Assembly: GCA_028826165.1 (NCBI GenBank)
Contig: JAPDFW010000134.1
Coordinates: forward strand, 62,001-126,000
DNA from: Anaeramoeba ignava
Taxonomy: Eukaryota > Metamonada > Anaeramoebidae
DNA length: 64,000 nt
Direction: 5' to 3'
In this document: in pieces, positions 35,290 to 46,587 of the stretch
How positions within the stretch are numbered: position 1 is the first letter of the stretch
How the letters are laid out: the number at the start of each line of letters is the position of its first letter
Made by a program: the position numbers and the translations under genes
The notes under the pieces: generated by a model
What the model was told of the DNA's origin: nothing
Seen by the model: only the letters and a program-made list of their open reading frames with translations
Databases searched by the model: none

Positions 35290-37783
35290 ATGAAACAAAC
35301 ATTAAAAACAATTTACAAACCAATAACGAAAATGGAACCAATATATATGGGAGGGAAACTTCTACTTTCCCACGATCAAAACCAACTAATAAGTTCATGT
35401 GGAGAAACAGTAACAATAACAACAATTAAAAGCAGTAAAGTGGAAAAAATAATTTTAGACGATGCCGTGATGAGTATCGCACTGCGACCCGACGACAAGG
35501 AAATTATAACAGCCAATCGACACAACATCCTTGAACGATGGGAGTTGCGTGAGCCAGACTTGGAGAAGAAGGAGGGGAAAAAGAACTGGATAAGCAAGGG
35601 GAAGTGGAAAGGACACGATTCGCCCATCTTGGACATCACATTTGATCCAAGTGGGAGACTATTGGCCTCAGGCTCGGCAGACCAAACAGTGAGGGTGTGG
35701 CATGTAGAGAAACAAATTGCGACCCACAATTTGCGTGGTCATCAGAATTTTGTCAGTAAAGTGATGTTTCATCCCGATCCAAATTCTTTGATACTTTTTT
35801 CGGCTTCGGAAGATTCTAGCTTTAAAATTTGGGATTTGAGAAAGAAAAAATGCATCAAAACCTTCAGCAATCATGTCAACACAGTATCCAATTTTTCCGT
35901 TTCAAATGATTTCAAATTTCTTTATGTTTCCGGTCGAGATAAAATTGTTACAAAAGTTAATCTTCAATCCCTTGAAGTTGTCAAAATTATCCCAATTTTT
36001 GAATCAATTGAAGCCGTTATTTCACTTCCAAATGAAAAATTCATCACTGCTGGCGATAAAGGAAAACTTTCTGTTTGGGATTCAACTAAATCAAAGAAAA
36101 TCAAAGAGCAAAAAATTAGTCAAATTACTCAACAAAATGAAAATGATCCACTTGTTTTGAATGAATATAACAGTTTTGTTTATGCTTTTCTTCGCGACAA
36201 ATTCAATCAAATTGTCGCCGTTACAAATTCGCAGAATATTTTGTTTTTTGATTTGGATTCTTTTGATTTTGAAATGGAAATTGTTGGATTTATTGATGAA
36301 ATTTTGGATGTTAAATATATAAATGAAAATGAATCGGCAGTTGTTTCAAATTCAGAACAAGTGAAGATTTTTGATATCCACAGCAATCATTGTGTTTCAA
36401 CATTATATGGACATACAGATATTGTTTTATCGATGGATATAAGTTATGATAAGAAGAAATTAATTACTGGATCGAAAGATAAAACGATCCGAATTTGGGA
36501 TTTATCAATAAATTCAAATGAAAATATAAATGAAAATATAAATCAAAATCTAAATCAAAATTTAAATCAAAATTCAAATCAAAATCAAAATCAAAATCAA
36601 AATCAAAATCTATCAAAATTCTTTCCAAAAGCCCCGAAATGTTTGGGCACTTGTTCTGGTCATACAGAACCAGTTACTACAGTTGCATTCCCAAATAACT
36701 CAAATTCATTTGCAATAAGTGGAGGAAATGATAAAACAATAAAAATATGGGATTTGGAAAAAATGGAATCCAAAAAAACAATACAAGCACACAAAAAGGA
36801 AATCAACAGCATTGCAATATCACCAAATGATAAACTATTTGCAACATGTTCGCAAGATCGAACAATAAAAATATGGGATTTGGAAAAAATGGAATTAATT
36901 GGAATTTTAGAAGGTCACAGAAGAGGAATTTGGTCCATTGCATTTTCGCCAGTGGACAAAGTAATTGCATCATGTTCTGCAGACGGAACAATCAAGATAT
37001 GGTCGTTGAATAACTTTATGTGTTTGAAAACCTTTGAAGGACATTCTAATTCGGTAACTCGAGTGCGATTTTTAACTCATGGAATGCAAATTCTATCGAC
37101 AAGTTCAGACGGTTTGATCAAAATTTGGTCGATAAAAACCAATGAATGCATTTCCACTTTTGCTGCCATTAATGAAAAGACATGGTGTCTTGATATGAAC
37201 CATGATGAAGAGGAGTTTATTAGTGGCGGTTCAGATTCTTTTTTGATTGTCTGGAAAAATTACACTTTGATTGAAGAAGAAGAAAAACTTAAAAATCAAG
37301 AAATTCAAATCATGAAAGAACAGCAACTTAACAACTTGATGCATCTGCAAAATTATGAGCAAGCCCTTGATATTGCTCTTGATTTGAATTTCCGTTATAA
37401 AGCTCTTGATATTTTTAATCAATTGATTCAATATCAAAATTCTTTATCGAAAGTTGTTTCAAAATTTGATGAAAAAAAACTTGTTCAAGTTCTTAATCTT
37501 GTTGTTGATTGGAATACTAATACAAAAACTGCTTTGATTTCTCAAATAATTTTGAAGGAAATCTTTTAGTTCTTTTTCTCCTGATCATCTTCTTCATTTG
37601 TCTGGAATTAAGGAGATTTTAAAAGCTTTAATTCCTTATTCTGAAAGACATTTTCAAAGAATGGATAAATTACATAGAGAATCTTTTATTATTGATCATA
37701 CTTTATATAGTGTTAAATTAACTAATTTGAAGATTGATGAAGAAAAAACAAATTTATCAATAAATTCAGATCAAGAAATTTAA
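35290..37783 (+). CDS. UTP13: U3 snoRNP/SSU processome WD40 protein Utp13 (TBL3), with apparent +1 frameshift
   Basis: Frame one runs 35290-37569 (759 codons) and holds two seven-blade WD40 propellers, with GHxxxxxxxxFxxxxxxxASGSADQTVRVWHV, TGSKDKTIRIWDL, SGGNDKTIKIWDL and CSQDRTIKIWDL units. A C-terminal Utp13 domain begins at YEQALDIALDL and includes VVDWNTNTKTALISQ. The frame meets UAG at 37567, but the Utp13 domain continues in the +1 frame from 37568 (SSFSPDHLLHLSG, then LKALIPYSERHFQRMDKLHR) to the stop at 37781-37783. The spacing from WNTNT to ERHFQR equals, as I recall it, that of human TBL3, so no residues are missing and no intron fits. An Asn/Gln-rich loop (36510-36615) is inserted between two blades. 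Utp13 acts in 18S pre-rRNA processing in the nucleolus. Confidence 0.9.
37561..37573 (+). other. Candidate +1 frameshift site UUU-UAG-U
   Basis: Frame one reads ATC TTT TAG. Slippage of one base on the four T would place TTT again in the P site and AGT next, giving the conserved Utp13 C-terminus. It could be true recoding or a single-base T insertion in the sequence. Confidence 0.5.
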
Positions 37784-37905
37784 TTTAGAAATTTAATTTA
37801 GAAATTTAATTTGAAATTTTTCATTTTTAAATCAAAAATATAAAAATCTCTTTTTTTTATAGAAAAAAAAGAAAAAAAAAATAACACAATTTTTCTCTTT
37901 CATTT

Positions 37906-40233
37906 TCATTTCATTTTCTTTCTTTTTCCAGTTCCTCTTCTTGTTCTTCCTTTTTTAGATTTTTCATCATGTAAAACAAATAAATCATTTTGAGGATCAG
38001 AATTAGAAATTTTTTCAAAAGCAAATTGTTTAGTTAAAATTTTAACTTGAAAAGAATTATCATTTTCCAAAACAGGATCATAAGAACTAAAATCAAAACC
38101 TTGATTTTCTTGAGAAATTTGAACATTTTCATTATTAACGAGTTGTAACAACGAAAGAAAATGTCTGCAAATATCAAATTTAGGCAAACCAGTAAAAATT
38201 GAATGAGAATCAATTGATTCTTTTTTCCAACCGTTTCCGTTTAAATTTGATTCAAATTTATCAAGTATTAAATTTCCATATTCATGAATATCAAAATTGG
38301 ATCGTGAATTTTGCTCCTCTAATAAAGGCGTTATTTTACTTTGCCAGTCAGCTACTCTTCTTGTTAAATCCGTTTCTTGAACATAAATTGCTGCATTTGA
38401 AAGAAAATTTTCAATGTGATCTCGGCATAAGTCCTCGTATGTTTTCACATGCACATCGTCATCGAGTGCTATTGGCTCAATTTCATGCGCAAATTTCGGT
38501 GGTTCGAAATCGTCTGGTTCGCTTCCTAAATCTATGTTCATATCCTCGTCGTCTTGATCTGGATATTCAACATCATTTTCACTGAAGTCTGAATTATCCA
38601 TAATTAAATCACCTACTAAAGCAGTCTCCATTTCGTCATGTTTTTCATCAGTAAGTGTGATTTCTTTCCCAAGCTTCTTCTTCTGCTTTTTAAAGTGAGA
38701 AAGAATATTTTGGCGCTCCTTTTGGAAAAGGGCTTCAAATTCTGGGAAATAAAGATTTTTTAAATCTTTCCGATTTTTTGGAATTTCGATTTCTTGATGA
38801 ATTCCAAAACAAGTAATCCCTTTTGTTTGCTGTGATTTTTTGATTTGATAATATTCAGACAATTTTGGTACGCGAAAGGTTTGGCCTTTTGCAAATGGTT
38901 TTGGATTTAGATCTGAGGAATCATAAGGATCTAAAAGAATCCAAGGATCTAATTGTTTTGAACCTTTCATAAATAATCCTTTTCTTGTTTTTCCGTCCAT
39001 ATCTATATCCTTATCCCTTTTGGTTTCGCTTCGTGGTTTTCTGAGAGTGCTGAGTATGTTTGTGGAAATGTTTTTGGCGACTGTTTCGATGATGTTTTCT
39101 TTGGGTTTTTCTTGATCGGTCTTGACTTCATCTTCATCAGAATCATCATCAAGAAGATCAGCTTCATCACTTTCGCTTTCTTCGTTCTTTTCCTTATTCT
39201 TCTCTTCTTGTGTTTTATTGTCTTCGTTTTGTTTTTGTTCTTCTTTGTTCTGCAAATCTTTAAACGCAGTTTTATTTTTTGGTGTTTGAAGAAATGATCT
39301 ATTTATTTTTTGATTTGTCAATGAATTTAATTCTGAACCGAATGTAAGTAAGTCTCTTTCATCTAGAAGTAATGTTCCTGTTGGATGTATTAAGCAATTT
39401 GTCATGTAATATTCGATATTTGCTTTAGATTGTTGATTTTCTGTTGATCCAAGTAAATAAATAGGAGTTCTTGAAAGTAATTTTATTTTATTTTCTGTTA
39501 TTTTTGTTTTGTTTCTTGTTCTATTTGTTGTTCTATCAGAAATACCGAGAATTTGATTAATATCAAAAGAATCTTCCAAATCAATATTTTTATCAACTAT
39601 TTTAATATTTATTTAATATTTATTTAATATTTATTTAATATTTATTTAATATTTAATATTTAATATTTATTATTTTATATTTAATATTTATTTTATATTT
39701 AATATTTATTATTTAATATTTATTTATTATTTTGGATTTTCGAAATACTTTTAAGATTATCATCTAAAACTAAAAATTGTTCTTCTTCTTCATTTTCTAA
39801 ATTCATATCTTCATCTCCATCTTCTTTATTTGAAAGATTTTTTGATTTTTGATTTTTTCTTTTTTCAGTAAGAAGATCAAGAGTTTGATAAAGTAAATTA
39901 TAAAGATATTCAACTTTTTTAGAATAAACACAAGCAGAACCTTGAATTAATAAAGCAGCTAATTAAAATTTAAATTAAAATTAAAAATAAAATAAAATAA
40001 AAATTAACCGTTAATTAACGATTTTTTTTTTTTAATTTATTATTTTATTAAAAAAAACCTTCTGCAAAATTTAAATGTGTTTTTCCTCCATCAAATGTAA
40101 ATTTAATTGATTCAAGTTCTGTTAAATATTCTTCTAATTCTTTTGCAATATCAATATTCCAATTTTCTGCTAAACCTCTAATTGGTTTTAAAAGATGTGA
40201 ATATTTTTTTTCTCTATTATCAAAATCTTCCAT
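37906..40233 (-). CDS. NCAPH2: Condensin II complex subunit H2 (CAP-H2, kleisin)
   Basis: Minus-strand exons 40233-40059, 39958-39749 and 39596-37906; 691 residues. The N-terminus has the CAP-H2 signature: HLLKPIRGLAENWNIDIAKE, then LEEYLTELESI, TFDGGKTHLNFAEA and ALLIQGSACVYSKKVEYLY. The middle carries Asp/Glu-rich low complexity. Residues about 520-640 include a second conserved block (KTYEDLCRDHIENFLSNA, then RVADWQSKITPLLEEQ), and the tail is basic (GRTRRGTGKRKKMK). CAP-H2 is the kleisin of condensin II and bridges SMC2/SMC4 with the HEAT subunits in mitotic chromosome compaction. Introns: 40058-39959 (donor GTTTTT) and 39748-39597 (GTATTT, filled with TTTAATATTTA repeats). It converges with Utp13, 122 bases apart. 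Confidence 0.9.
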
Positions 40234-40760
40234 TTATTTTATTTTAATTTAATTTAATTAAGAATAAAAGAAAAAAAATGAAAAATTAAAAAATTGATTA
40301 AAAAATTTTTTTAATTTAAAAAACTTGAAAGAAAACATTTCAAAATTTGTTCCACTTTTTAATTTTAATTTAAATTTAATTTAAAAAAGCAAAAAAAAAA
40401 GGAAATTAAAATTTGTTCTACTTTTCTTTTGATTAATTTGAATTTTGATTTTCTTTTAATTTTGATTTTAATTTAAATTTTAATTTTGAATTTTAATTTT
40501 AATTTTAATTTTAATTTTAATTTTGATTTTGAATTTTAATTTTGATTTGATTTAAATTTTAATTTTGAATTTAATTTTAATTTTAATTTTAATTTTAATT
40601 TTAATTTTGAATTTTAATTTGATTTAATTTTAAATTTAATTTTAATTTTAATTTTAATTTTAATTTGATTTAAATTTTAAATTTTAATTTTAATTTGAAT
40701 TTTAATTTTGAATTTTAATTTTAATTTTAATTTTAATTTGAATTTTTCAATTTTGTTTGT
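40234..40760. repeat. Intergenic: CAP-H2 promoter, then TTTTAA/TTTTGA repeats
   Basis: 40255-40290 carries the minus-strand promoter motif (TTTTTCATTTTTTTT) of CAP-H2. From about 40430 to 40745 there are only TTTTAATTTTAA and TTTTGATTTTAA units. No gene is seen. Confidence 0.65.
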
Positions 40761-42730
40761 TTAATCAAATTTAAAACTCCAAAGTTCATTCGAAAAAATA
40801 TTTCCAGGTTTAATTCCACCAAAAAAATAAAGAGAATCACGAACTCTTATAAAAGAAGGTGGTTGTTGAAATTGAATTTCTTCTTTTGGTACAATAGGAT
40901 AATATTTACGATCTTTATAATGAAAATAAAAGAAAAGAGTTTCATAACTTAAAGAATCATTAGAATTTTCTTGATTTTCTAAACGAGAATTTGATTTGTT
41001 TGATGATCTTGATTTATTATAAATTGATTTGCTTTTTGTTGTCAAAATTATAAAATCATTCTGGAAATTTTTCTTGTGTTTTTTGGGATAATTTTGAGGA
41101 GTTGAATGCAGATTTTTATTCCAATCAATAACTCCTTGATCTTCATCTAAATTTCCAGATAAAGAAACTCTTGCTAATTGAGCATTTGGTGCTTCTAAAT
41201 TATCAAAAGAATTTTCAAGTTTGATTTTTTCAAATTTAAGTGTTTCTAAATTTAAAATGTCAAGATTTCCTAAATCTTTATTGCGAACTATTGATCGACC
41301 TCCAAAAATGAATCCTATGTTTTCAACAGCAATTAATGATCCAAATGTTCGTCTTTCAATTGATCCTTCTGTTCGGATTTTTGTTATGTATTTATTTGTT
41401 AAATCAACCATGTCAACAATTACTGTTTCTGAATAAAAATTTGGTATTAAGAATAATTTGTTATCGTGTGCTATCATAAAATCTATTTTTTCCTTGATTT
41501 TTTCTCCAACAAGATCCAATTTTTTCCATGCTTTTGAATCTTTTTTTTAATAATTTAATTTTCAAAATAGATTTTAATTTTCAAAATAGATTTTAATTTT
41601 CAAAATGGATTTTAATTTTAATTTTAATTTTCAAAATAGATTTTAAATTTAATTTTAATTTTAATTTTAAATTTTAATTTTAATTTTAATTTTAATTTTA
41701 ATTTTAATTTTAATTTTAATTTTAATTTTAATTTTAATTTTAATTTTAATTTTAATTTTAATTTTAATTTTAATTTTAATTTTAATTTTAATTTTAATTT
41801 TAATTTTAATTTTAAATTTAATTTTAAATTTAATTTTGATTTTAATTTTAATTTTTACTTAAATTTTAATTTTAATTTTAATTTTCAAAATGGAATTTTA
41901 GATTTATTGGTTTTAAATCACCAAAAAGATAAAGTTCATCACCTAATTTTAAATTTATTAATTTATTTTTAATTTTTGAATTTAATTTTAATTTTTACTT
42001 AAATTTAATACAAAAATTTGTTTTAAAAAGTTGATTTAAAAATTGATTTAAAAGTTGGTTAAAAAATTGATTAAAAATTTGATTTAAAAATTGATTAAAA
42101 ATTGATTAAAAATTGATTAAAAAGTTGATTAAAAAATTGTTTTAAAACTTCATTGATTAAATTAAAAATTGTTTTAAAATTTGTTGAATATTATTAAAAA
42201 TTGATTAAAAATTGTTTTAATTTAATTTAAAAATTTGATTTAAAAATTTGATTTAAAAATTTGATTTAAAAAAATTTTAATTTAAAAATTGATTAAAAAA
42301 TTGATTAAAAATTGATTAAAAAGTTGTTTAAAAAATTGTTTTAAAATTGATTTAAAAGTTGATTAAAAAATTGATTTAAAAATTGATTAAAAAATTGATT
42401 AAAAATTGTTTAAAAATTGATTAAAAAGTTGTTTACTTAAATTAAAATTATAAAAATCATTTAATTCTCTGTTTTTATTATCAAAACCACTATAAATATA
42501 AATAGAATTTGAATAGAAGAAAATAAACGCATTTGTTCTTGGAGAAGGACCTTGACCTTTTGTTTCAACTTTTATAAATTCTATTTTGAAATATTGAAAT
42601 AAATTGAAATAAATTAAAATAAAATTAATTAAAATGAAATTAATTGAAATAAAATTAATTAAAATGAAATTAATTGAAATAAATTTAATTAAATTACCTC
42701 CTGGTAATGGTTTTGTCTTTTGTTTTTAAA
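40761..42730 (-). CDS. Kelch-repeat protein, start not resolved
   Basis: Minus-strand exons: about 42730-42698, 42580-42437, 41942-41886 and 41539-40761. Kelch features are PSPRTNAFIFFYSNSIYIYSG, DELYLFGDLKPIN, SKAWKKLDL, RRTFGSLIAVENIGFIFGGR and, at the end, RDSLYFFGGIKPGNIFSNEL. The final 50 residues close the propeller; no BTB domain follows. Two parts do not resolve. The first exon (ending PLPG) has a stop in frame just upstream, while a tandem pair of ATG-AAA-CAA-CAA starts lies in another frame. The exon at 41886 ends in a position with no GT donor although phase and kelch spacing fit. Either the sequence has small indels or splicing here is unusual. Probably a protein-binding beta-propeller; partner unknown. 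Confidence 0.6.
41540..41885 (-). repeat. Intron of AAAATT repeats plus copies of its own 5' boundary
   Basis: On the sense strand the end of the preceding exon (CCATTTTGAAAATTAAAAT) reappears several times near the 3' end of the intron as (C/T)ATTTTGAAAATTAAAATC. Between them lie some 30 AAAATT units. No GT is found at the expected 5' boundary. Confidence 0.55.
41943..42436 (-). repeat. Intron of TTTTTAATCAA-like repeats
   Basis: The sense strand is (T)TTTTAATCAATTTTTAATC with length variation. Donor GTAAAC at 42436, acceptor AAATTAG at 41943. Joining gives a serine in front of DELYLFG. Confidence 0.65.
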
Positions 42731-42807
42731 TTGTTGTTTCATTTTGTTTTTAAATTGTTGTTTCATTTTGTTTTAAAAAGATAATTTTTTTGTTCAAAAA
42801 TTTGAAT

Positions 42808-43515
42808 TTAAAAAAAAATCCAATAAAAATAAAGCAAATAAATAAATACATAAGAAAGAAATTGTAAGAAAATTTCGCTTGATGAAATTTCTTTTAAAGA
42901 AGTAATTGATTTAATATAAGTATCAAGTTGTTCTGTTCTTGATTCAATAATTTCTGTTTTCATTTTTCCAAGTAATTTTTTTTTTGGAAGTTGAAGATTT
43001 GGAGCTTCTTTTGGAAAAGCTTTTTCAAGCTAACAAAAGAAGAATTTATTTAAATTAATATTTAAATTTAATGTTTAAATTAATATTTAAATTAATATTT
43101 AAATTTAATATTTAAATCTATGTTTAATTTAATATTAAAATCTATGTTAAATTTAATGTTGAATTTAATGTTTAATTTAATGTTTAATTTAATGTTTAAT
43201 TTAATGTTTAATTTAATATATAAATTAATATTTAATTTTAATGTTTAATTTAATATTTAAATCTATATTTAAATTTAATGTTGAATTTAATGTTGAAATT
43301 AATGTTTAATTTTATATTTAAATTAATATTTAATTTAATATTTAAATTAATATTTAAATTAATATTTAATTTAATATTTAAATCTATGTTGAATTTAATG
43401 TTTAAAAATGATTTTTAAATTAAAATTTTTACTGCTTTTTTACTGAATATTTTTCCATGAAATTTCGAAATTCAGAATATCTTTCCATGAAATCCATCTT
43501 TGTTTTTCCATTCAT
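42808..43515 (-). CDS. Minimal PX-domain protein (97 residues) with hydrophobic tail
   Basis: Minus-strand exons 43515-43444 and 43029-42808 join in phase 0. The protein starts MNGKTKMDFMERYSEFRNFM, which matches the RRYSDFxxL helix of PX domains. It continues LEKAFPKEAPNLQLPKKKLLGKM, the Pro-rich loop and basic patch, and then the last helices (EIIESRTEQLDTYIKSI, EISSSEIFLQFL). The N-terminal beta-strands of a normal PX domain are absent. The last 18 residues (YVFIYLLYFYWIFF) are hydrophobic and could be a tail anchor. PX domains bind phosphoinositides on endosomes; this short form may have lost or altered binding. An alternative upstream start region (43640-43680) repeats the promoter and ATGAATG. 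The intron carries TTTAAT/ATTAAA repeats. Confidence 0.65.
43030..43443 (-). repeat. Intron of (A)TTAAATATTAA-type repeats in the PX gene
   Basis: The plus strand reads TTTAATTTAATGTTTAATTT and TTTAAATTAATATTTAAAT variants. Sense donor is GTAAAAAAG, acceptor is TTGTTAG. Confidence 0.6.
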
Positions 43516-43720
43516 TTTTAAAGCAAAAATGAAAAAGAAGAAAAATGAAAAATTTTAATAAAAATTTTATTTTTATTCTTTTTTAACATTTAAATCAAGT
43601 ATTTATTTCTCATTATAAAAACTTTTATCATTCATTTTTAAAAAGCTTAAAAAAAATGAAAAAAAAGAAAAATGAAAAATAAAAATAAAAATTTTATTTA
43701 AAATTTTAAAATTTTTAAAA

Positions 43721-45678
43721 TTAAAAATCAAATTTTTGAAAGCGTTCTTCATTATAAAAACTTTTAAAATTTTCTCCAAACATTCTTAAATTTAAAATTT
43801 CAAAATCAAAAATTAAAATTAAAATTAAAATTAAAATTAAAATTTAAATTAAAATTAAAATTAAAATTAAAATTAAAATTAAAATTTAAAATTAATATTA
43901 AATTTAAAATTTAAAATTAAAATTAAAATTAAAATTAAAATTTAAAATTAAAATTAAAATTAAAATTAAAATTAAAAATTAAAATTTATTAAAAATAAAA
44001 TTAATATTAAAAATTAAAATTAAAATTAAAATTAAAATTAAAATTAAAATTAAAATTAAAATTAAAATTAAAATTAAAATTAAAATTGAAATTAAAATTA
44101 AAATTAAAATTAAAATTAAAATTAAAATTAAAATTAAAAATTTAAATTAAAATTAAAATTAAAATTAAAATTCATTTATAAAATTAAAATTAAAATTAAA
44201 ATTAAATTTAAAATTTATTTTTACCTTTAATTGAAGATTGTAAATCAGAAAATTTAACAAAAACTCTAACAGCTTCATTTCCTGGAACACTTTCATCAAT
44301 AACTTCAAAAACAAAACAACTTTCAACATTTCCAAAACGAGTACATTCTTCTTGAACTTCAGTTGTTAAATCATTATCAACTTCACCTTTTCCAACAAGA
44401 TTCTAAAAATCAAGATTTAATTAAATTCAAATTGAAAATTAAATTCAAACTCAATTAAATTCAAATTCAAATTGAAAATTAAATTCAAATTCAAGATTTA
44501 AATTGAAAATTCAAATTGAAAATTAAAATCAAATTCAAATTCAAATTGAAAATTCAAATTGAAAATTAAATTCAAATTCAAATTGAAAATTCAAATTGAA
44601 AATTAAATTCAATTCAAATTTTAAATTAAATTCAAAATTCAAGATTTAAATTGAAAATCAAATTCAAAAATTAAATTCAAATTCAAATTGAAAATTAAAT
44701 TTAAATCAAAATTCAATTAAATTCAAAATTCAATTAAAATTACAAGTAATAATATAACTAGAGTAGGAACTTCTAGTTTATCAAGATCTTTTTGTTCTTC
44801 TTTTACTTCATTTTCTAAATTTTCTAAATTATCTAAATTATCTAAATTATCTAAATTTTCAACATTTTCTAAATTTTCTAAATTTTCAACATTTTTCATA
44901 TTTTTTAAATTTTCTAAATTTTTGGATTTTTGAGTATCTTTTCGCTCAATTCTAGCAAGCTCTTTTTTCTCATCATGAGCCATATTCTCAATAGTTTGAT
45001 TTTTAGTCCAAGTTGATTTTTTTGTATTCAAACTATAAACAACTCCATCTTCATTACGACCTAAACCTTTACCAGGTTTCCAACCAAATTTTTGAAGAAC
45101 ATTCTTCGCAAAATTTTTATCTGAACCTTTTCTACTTTGATCATCTTGTTCTTCTTTAAAATTCATTTCAGAATTTAATTTTTCTGTTTTAAAATTAAAT
45201 TTTCAATTGAAAAATCAATTTAGTTATTGTTTTTTGTATTTTTATTTCCCATTCAAATTCCACACAAACGTCTTTCAAATGAAACAGATCCTTCACGAAA
45301 TTGTCTGGTTCGTTCCGCACAAGATTTATCATAGTCATTTGGAAGCCATGGATCGTATTCATCAGCGAAATTTTGATCCAAAAAATCATCATCTTCATAA
45401 ATAACTTCAATGGAATTTTTTTCCTGTTCATTTTCTTGATTGAATGGATTCAAAACTTCTCTTTCTGTCCTGGATATTTGAGTTGGTAAGAAATTCTTGA
45501 TTTGTTTAATCTTCGTAGTTTTTGGTTGTGTCTTCTGGTATGTTAACTGTGTTGGTACAATGCTAATATGTTTTTTTTCTTCTTTTTTTTCTAATAATTT
45601 TTTTGCAATTTCTTCATCTGTAAGTTCTGTAATTATTCCTGAATCTGGATCTGGAATATCATCATAAAGACCTGACAT
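43721..45678 (-). CDS. RBM17: Splicing factor 45 (SPF45/RBM17): G-patch plus UHM-type RRM
   Basis: Minus-strand exons 45678-45270, 45183-44744, 44402-44225 and a last exon about 43806-43721. The N-terminus MSGLYDDIPD with ADEYDPWLPNDYDK matches the SPF45 N-terminal motif. The second exon has the G-patch (VLQKFGWKPGKGLGRNEDG), followed by an Asn-Leu-Glu repeat (NLENLENVENLDNLDN). Exons 2-4 encode the RRM/UHM (PTLVILLLNLVGKGEVDNDL, EECTRFGNVESCFVFEV, AVRVFVKF, LNLRMFGENFKSFYNEERF). SPF45 helps choose 3' splice sites by binding ULM motifs of SF1, U2AF and SF3B. The first donor is the weak GTTTGT. The last junction does not resolve with a canonical AG: an acceptor at TTTAAG would break the frame, while the frame that restores LNLR needs a TG end. 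Confidence 0.85.
43807..44224 (-). repeat. Intron of AAAATT hexamers in SPF45
   Basis: On the plus strand AAAATT and TTAAAA units dominate; the sense strand here is T-rich, unlike most introns in the window. Donor GTAAAAAT at 44224; acceptor unclear. Confidence 0.6.
44403..44743 (-). repeat. Intron of CAAATTGAAAATTAAATT repeats in SPF45
   Basis: The plus strand has AAATTCAAATTGAAAATTAA units of about 15-20 bp. Sense donor GTAATTTTAA, acceptor TTTTTAG; phase 0 joins LVILLL to NLVGKGE. Confidence 0.75.
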
Positions 45679-45800
45679 TATAAAAAAATAAAACAAAATA
45701 AATGAAAATAAAACAAAAAAAATGAAAAAAATGAAAAAAAATTTTTGATTTTTTTTTATTACAAAATTTTTAATTAAAAAAAAAAGCAAAAAAAAATTTT

Positions 45801-46474
45801 TTAATCGCGAAAAAGTATTCTTTCAATTTTATTTGGAGTTTTAGTAAAATAACTATGACTTAAACTTCTTTGTTCTGTTTTTGGTGTTTTATTCTTTTCT
45901 CTTAAAATAGAACCAAATTGTTGAGAACAAGTTGGTTTTTTTCTAATCAAATAAATAAAAAATAATCAAAAATAATTTAATTAAATAAAAAAAAAAGTGG
46001 AACAAAATTTTTTTTAATTAAATATAAATTTTCAATTTACCTTTCAGCAGGTGTTTTATTAAAGAATTGAGTTTTTTGATTTCGATTTTGAGGTTTTTCT
46101 AAATAAGTTATTACATTCCACATCATTTTTTTTCGATTTTCTTCATTTAATAAATTTTCATTTTTTTCATAATTTTCTTTTGATTTTGAAAAATAAAAAG
46201 AATAAGTTCGATTTTCTTTATCTTTTTCTTTATCTTTTTCTTTATTTTTAAAAGTTGGAGTTTTTGAACGTTGAATTGATTTTTTTCTATCTGATTTTTT
46301 AGATGAAATTATTCTAACTGGAGGTTCATAAATTGAGTTTCTTTTTTTATTTGAATTTTGAATAGATTTAAATGCACTTCTTCTATTACTATTATTACTA
46401 TTATTATTATTATTTTGTTGTTTTTGAGTTTTTTTAAAAGAATGAATTGGAGTTTTTAATAAAGAATAATTCAT
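45801..46474 (-). CDS. Small basic Ser/Lys/Asn-rich protein, function unknown
   Basis: Minus-strand exons 46474-46041 and 45942-45801; 191 residues, in phase (an arginine codon is split). Composition is basic and polar: a poly-Asn stretch (NNNNNSNNSN), KSIQ and KKS clusters, a KEKDKEKDKE run and repeated Lys-Thr-Pro motifs (LKTPIHS, FFNKTPAE, NKTPKTE, TKTPNKIER). No folded domain is evident. Thr-Pro sites suggest a phosphorylated, disordered protein, for example a microtubule- or nuclear-associated one, but that is only inference. Intron 46040-45943 has donor GTAAATT and acceptor TTGATTAG. Confidence 0.6.
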
Positions 46475-46587
46475 TTTGTTTTAAAAGAAAAATAAAAAAT
46501 GGAAAAGAAAATTGATTTTTATTTTTATTTTCAACGAATAAATTTTTCATTTCATTTTTATTTTTATTTTAACGGTTTTTTTTAGTT

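Noticed and set aside
37598-37783. Separate small gene after Utp13
   Set aside because: It has no start codon or promoter, and its sequence is the known end of the Utp13 domain in the +1 frame.
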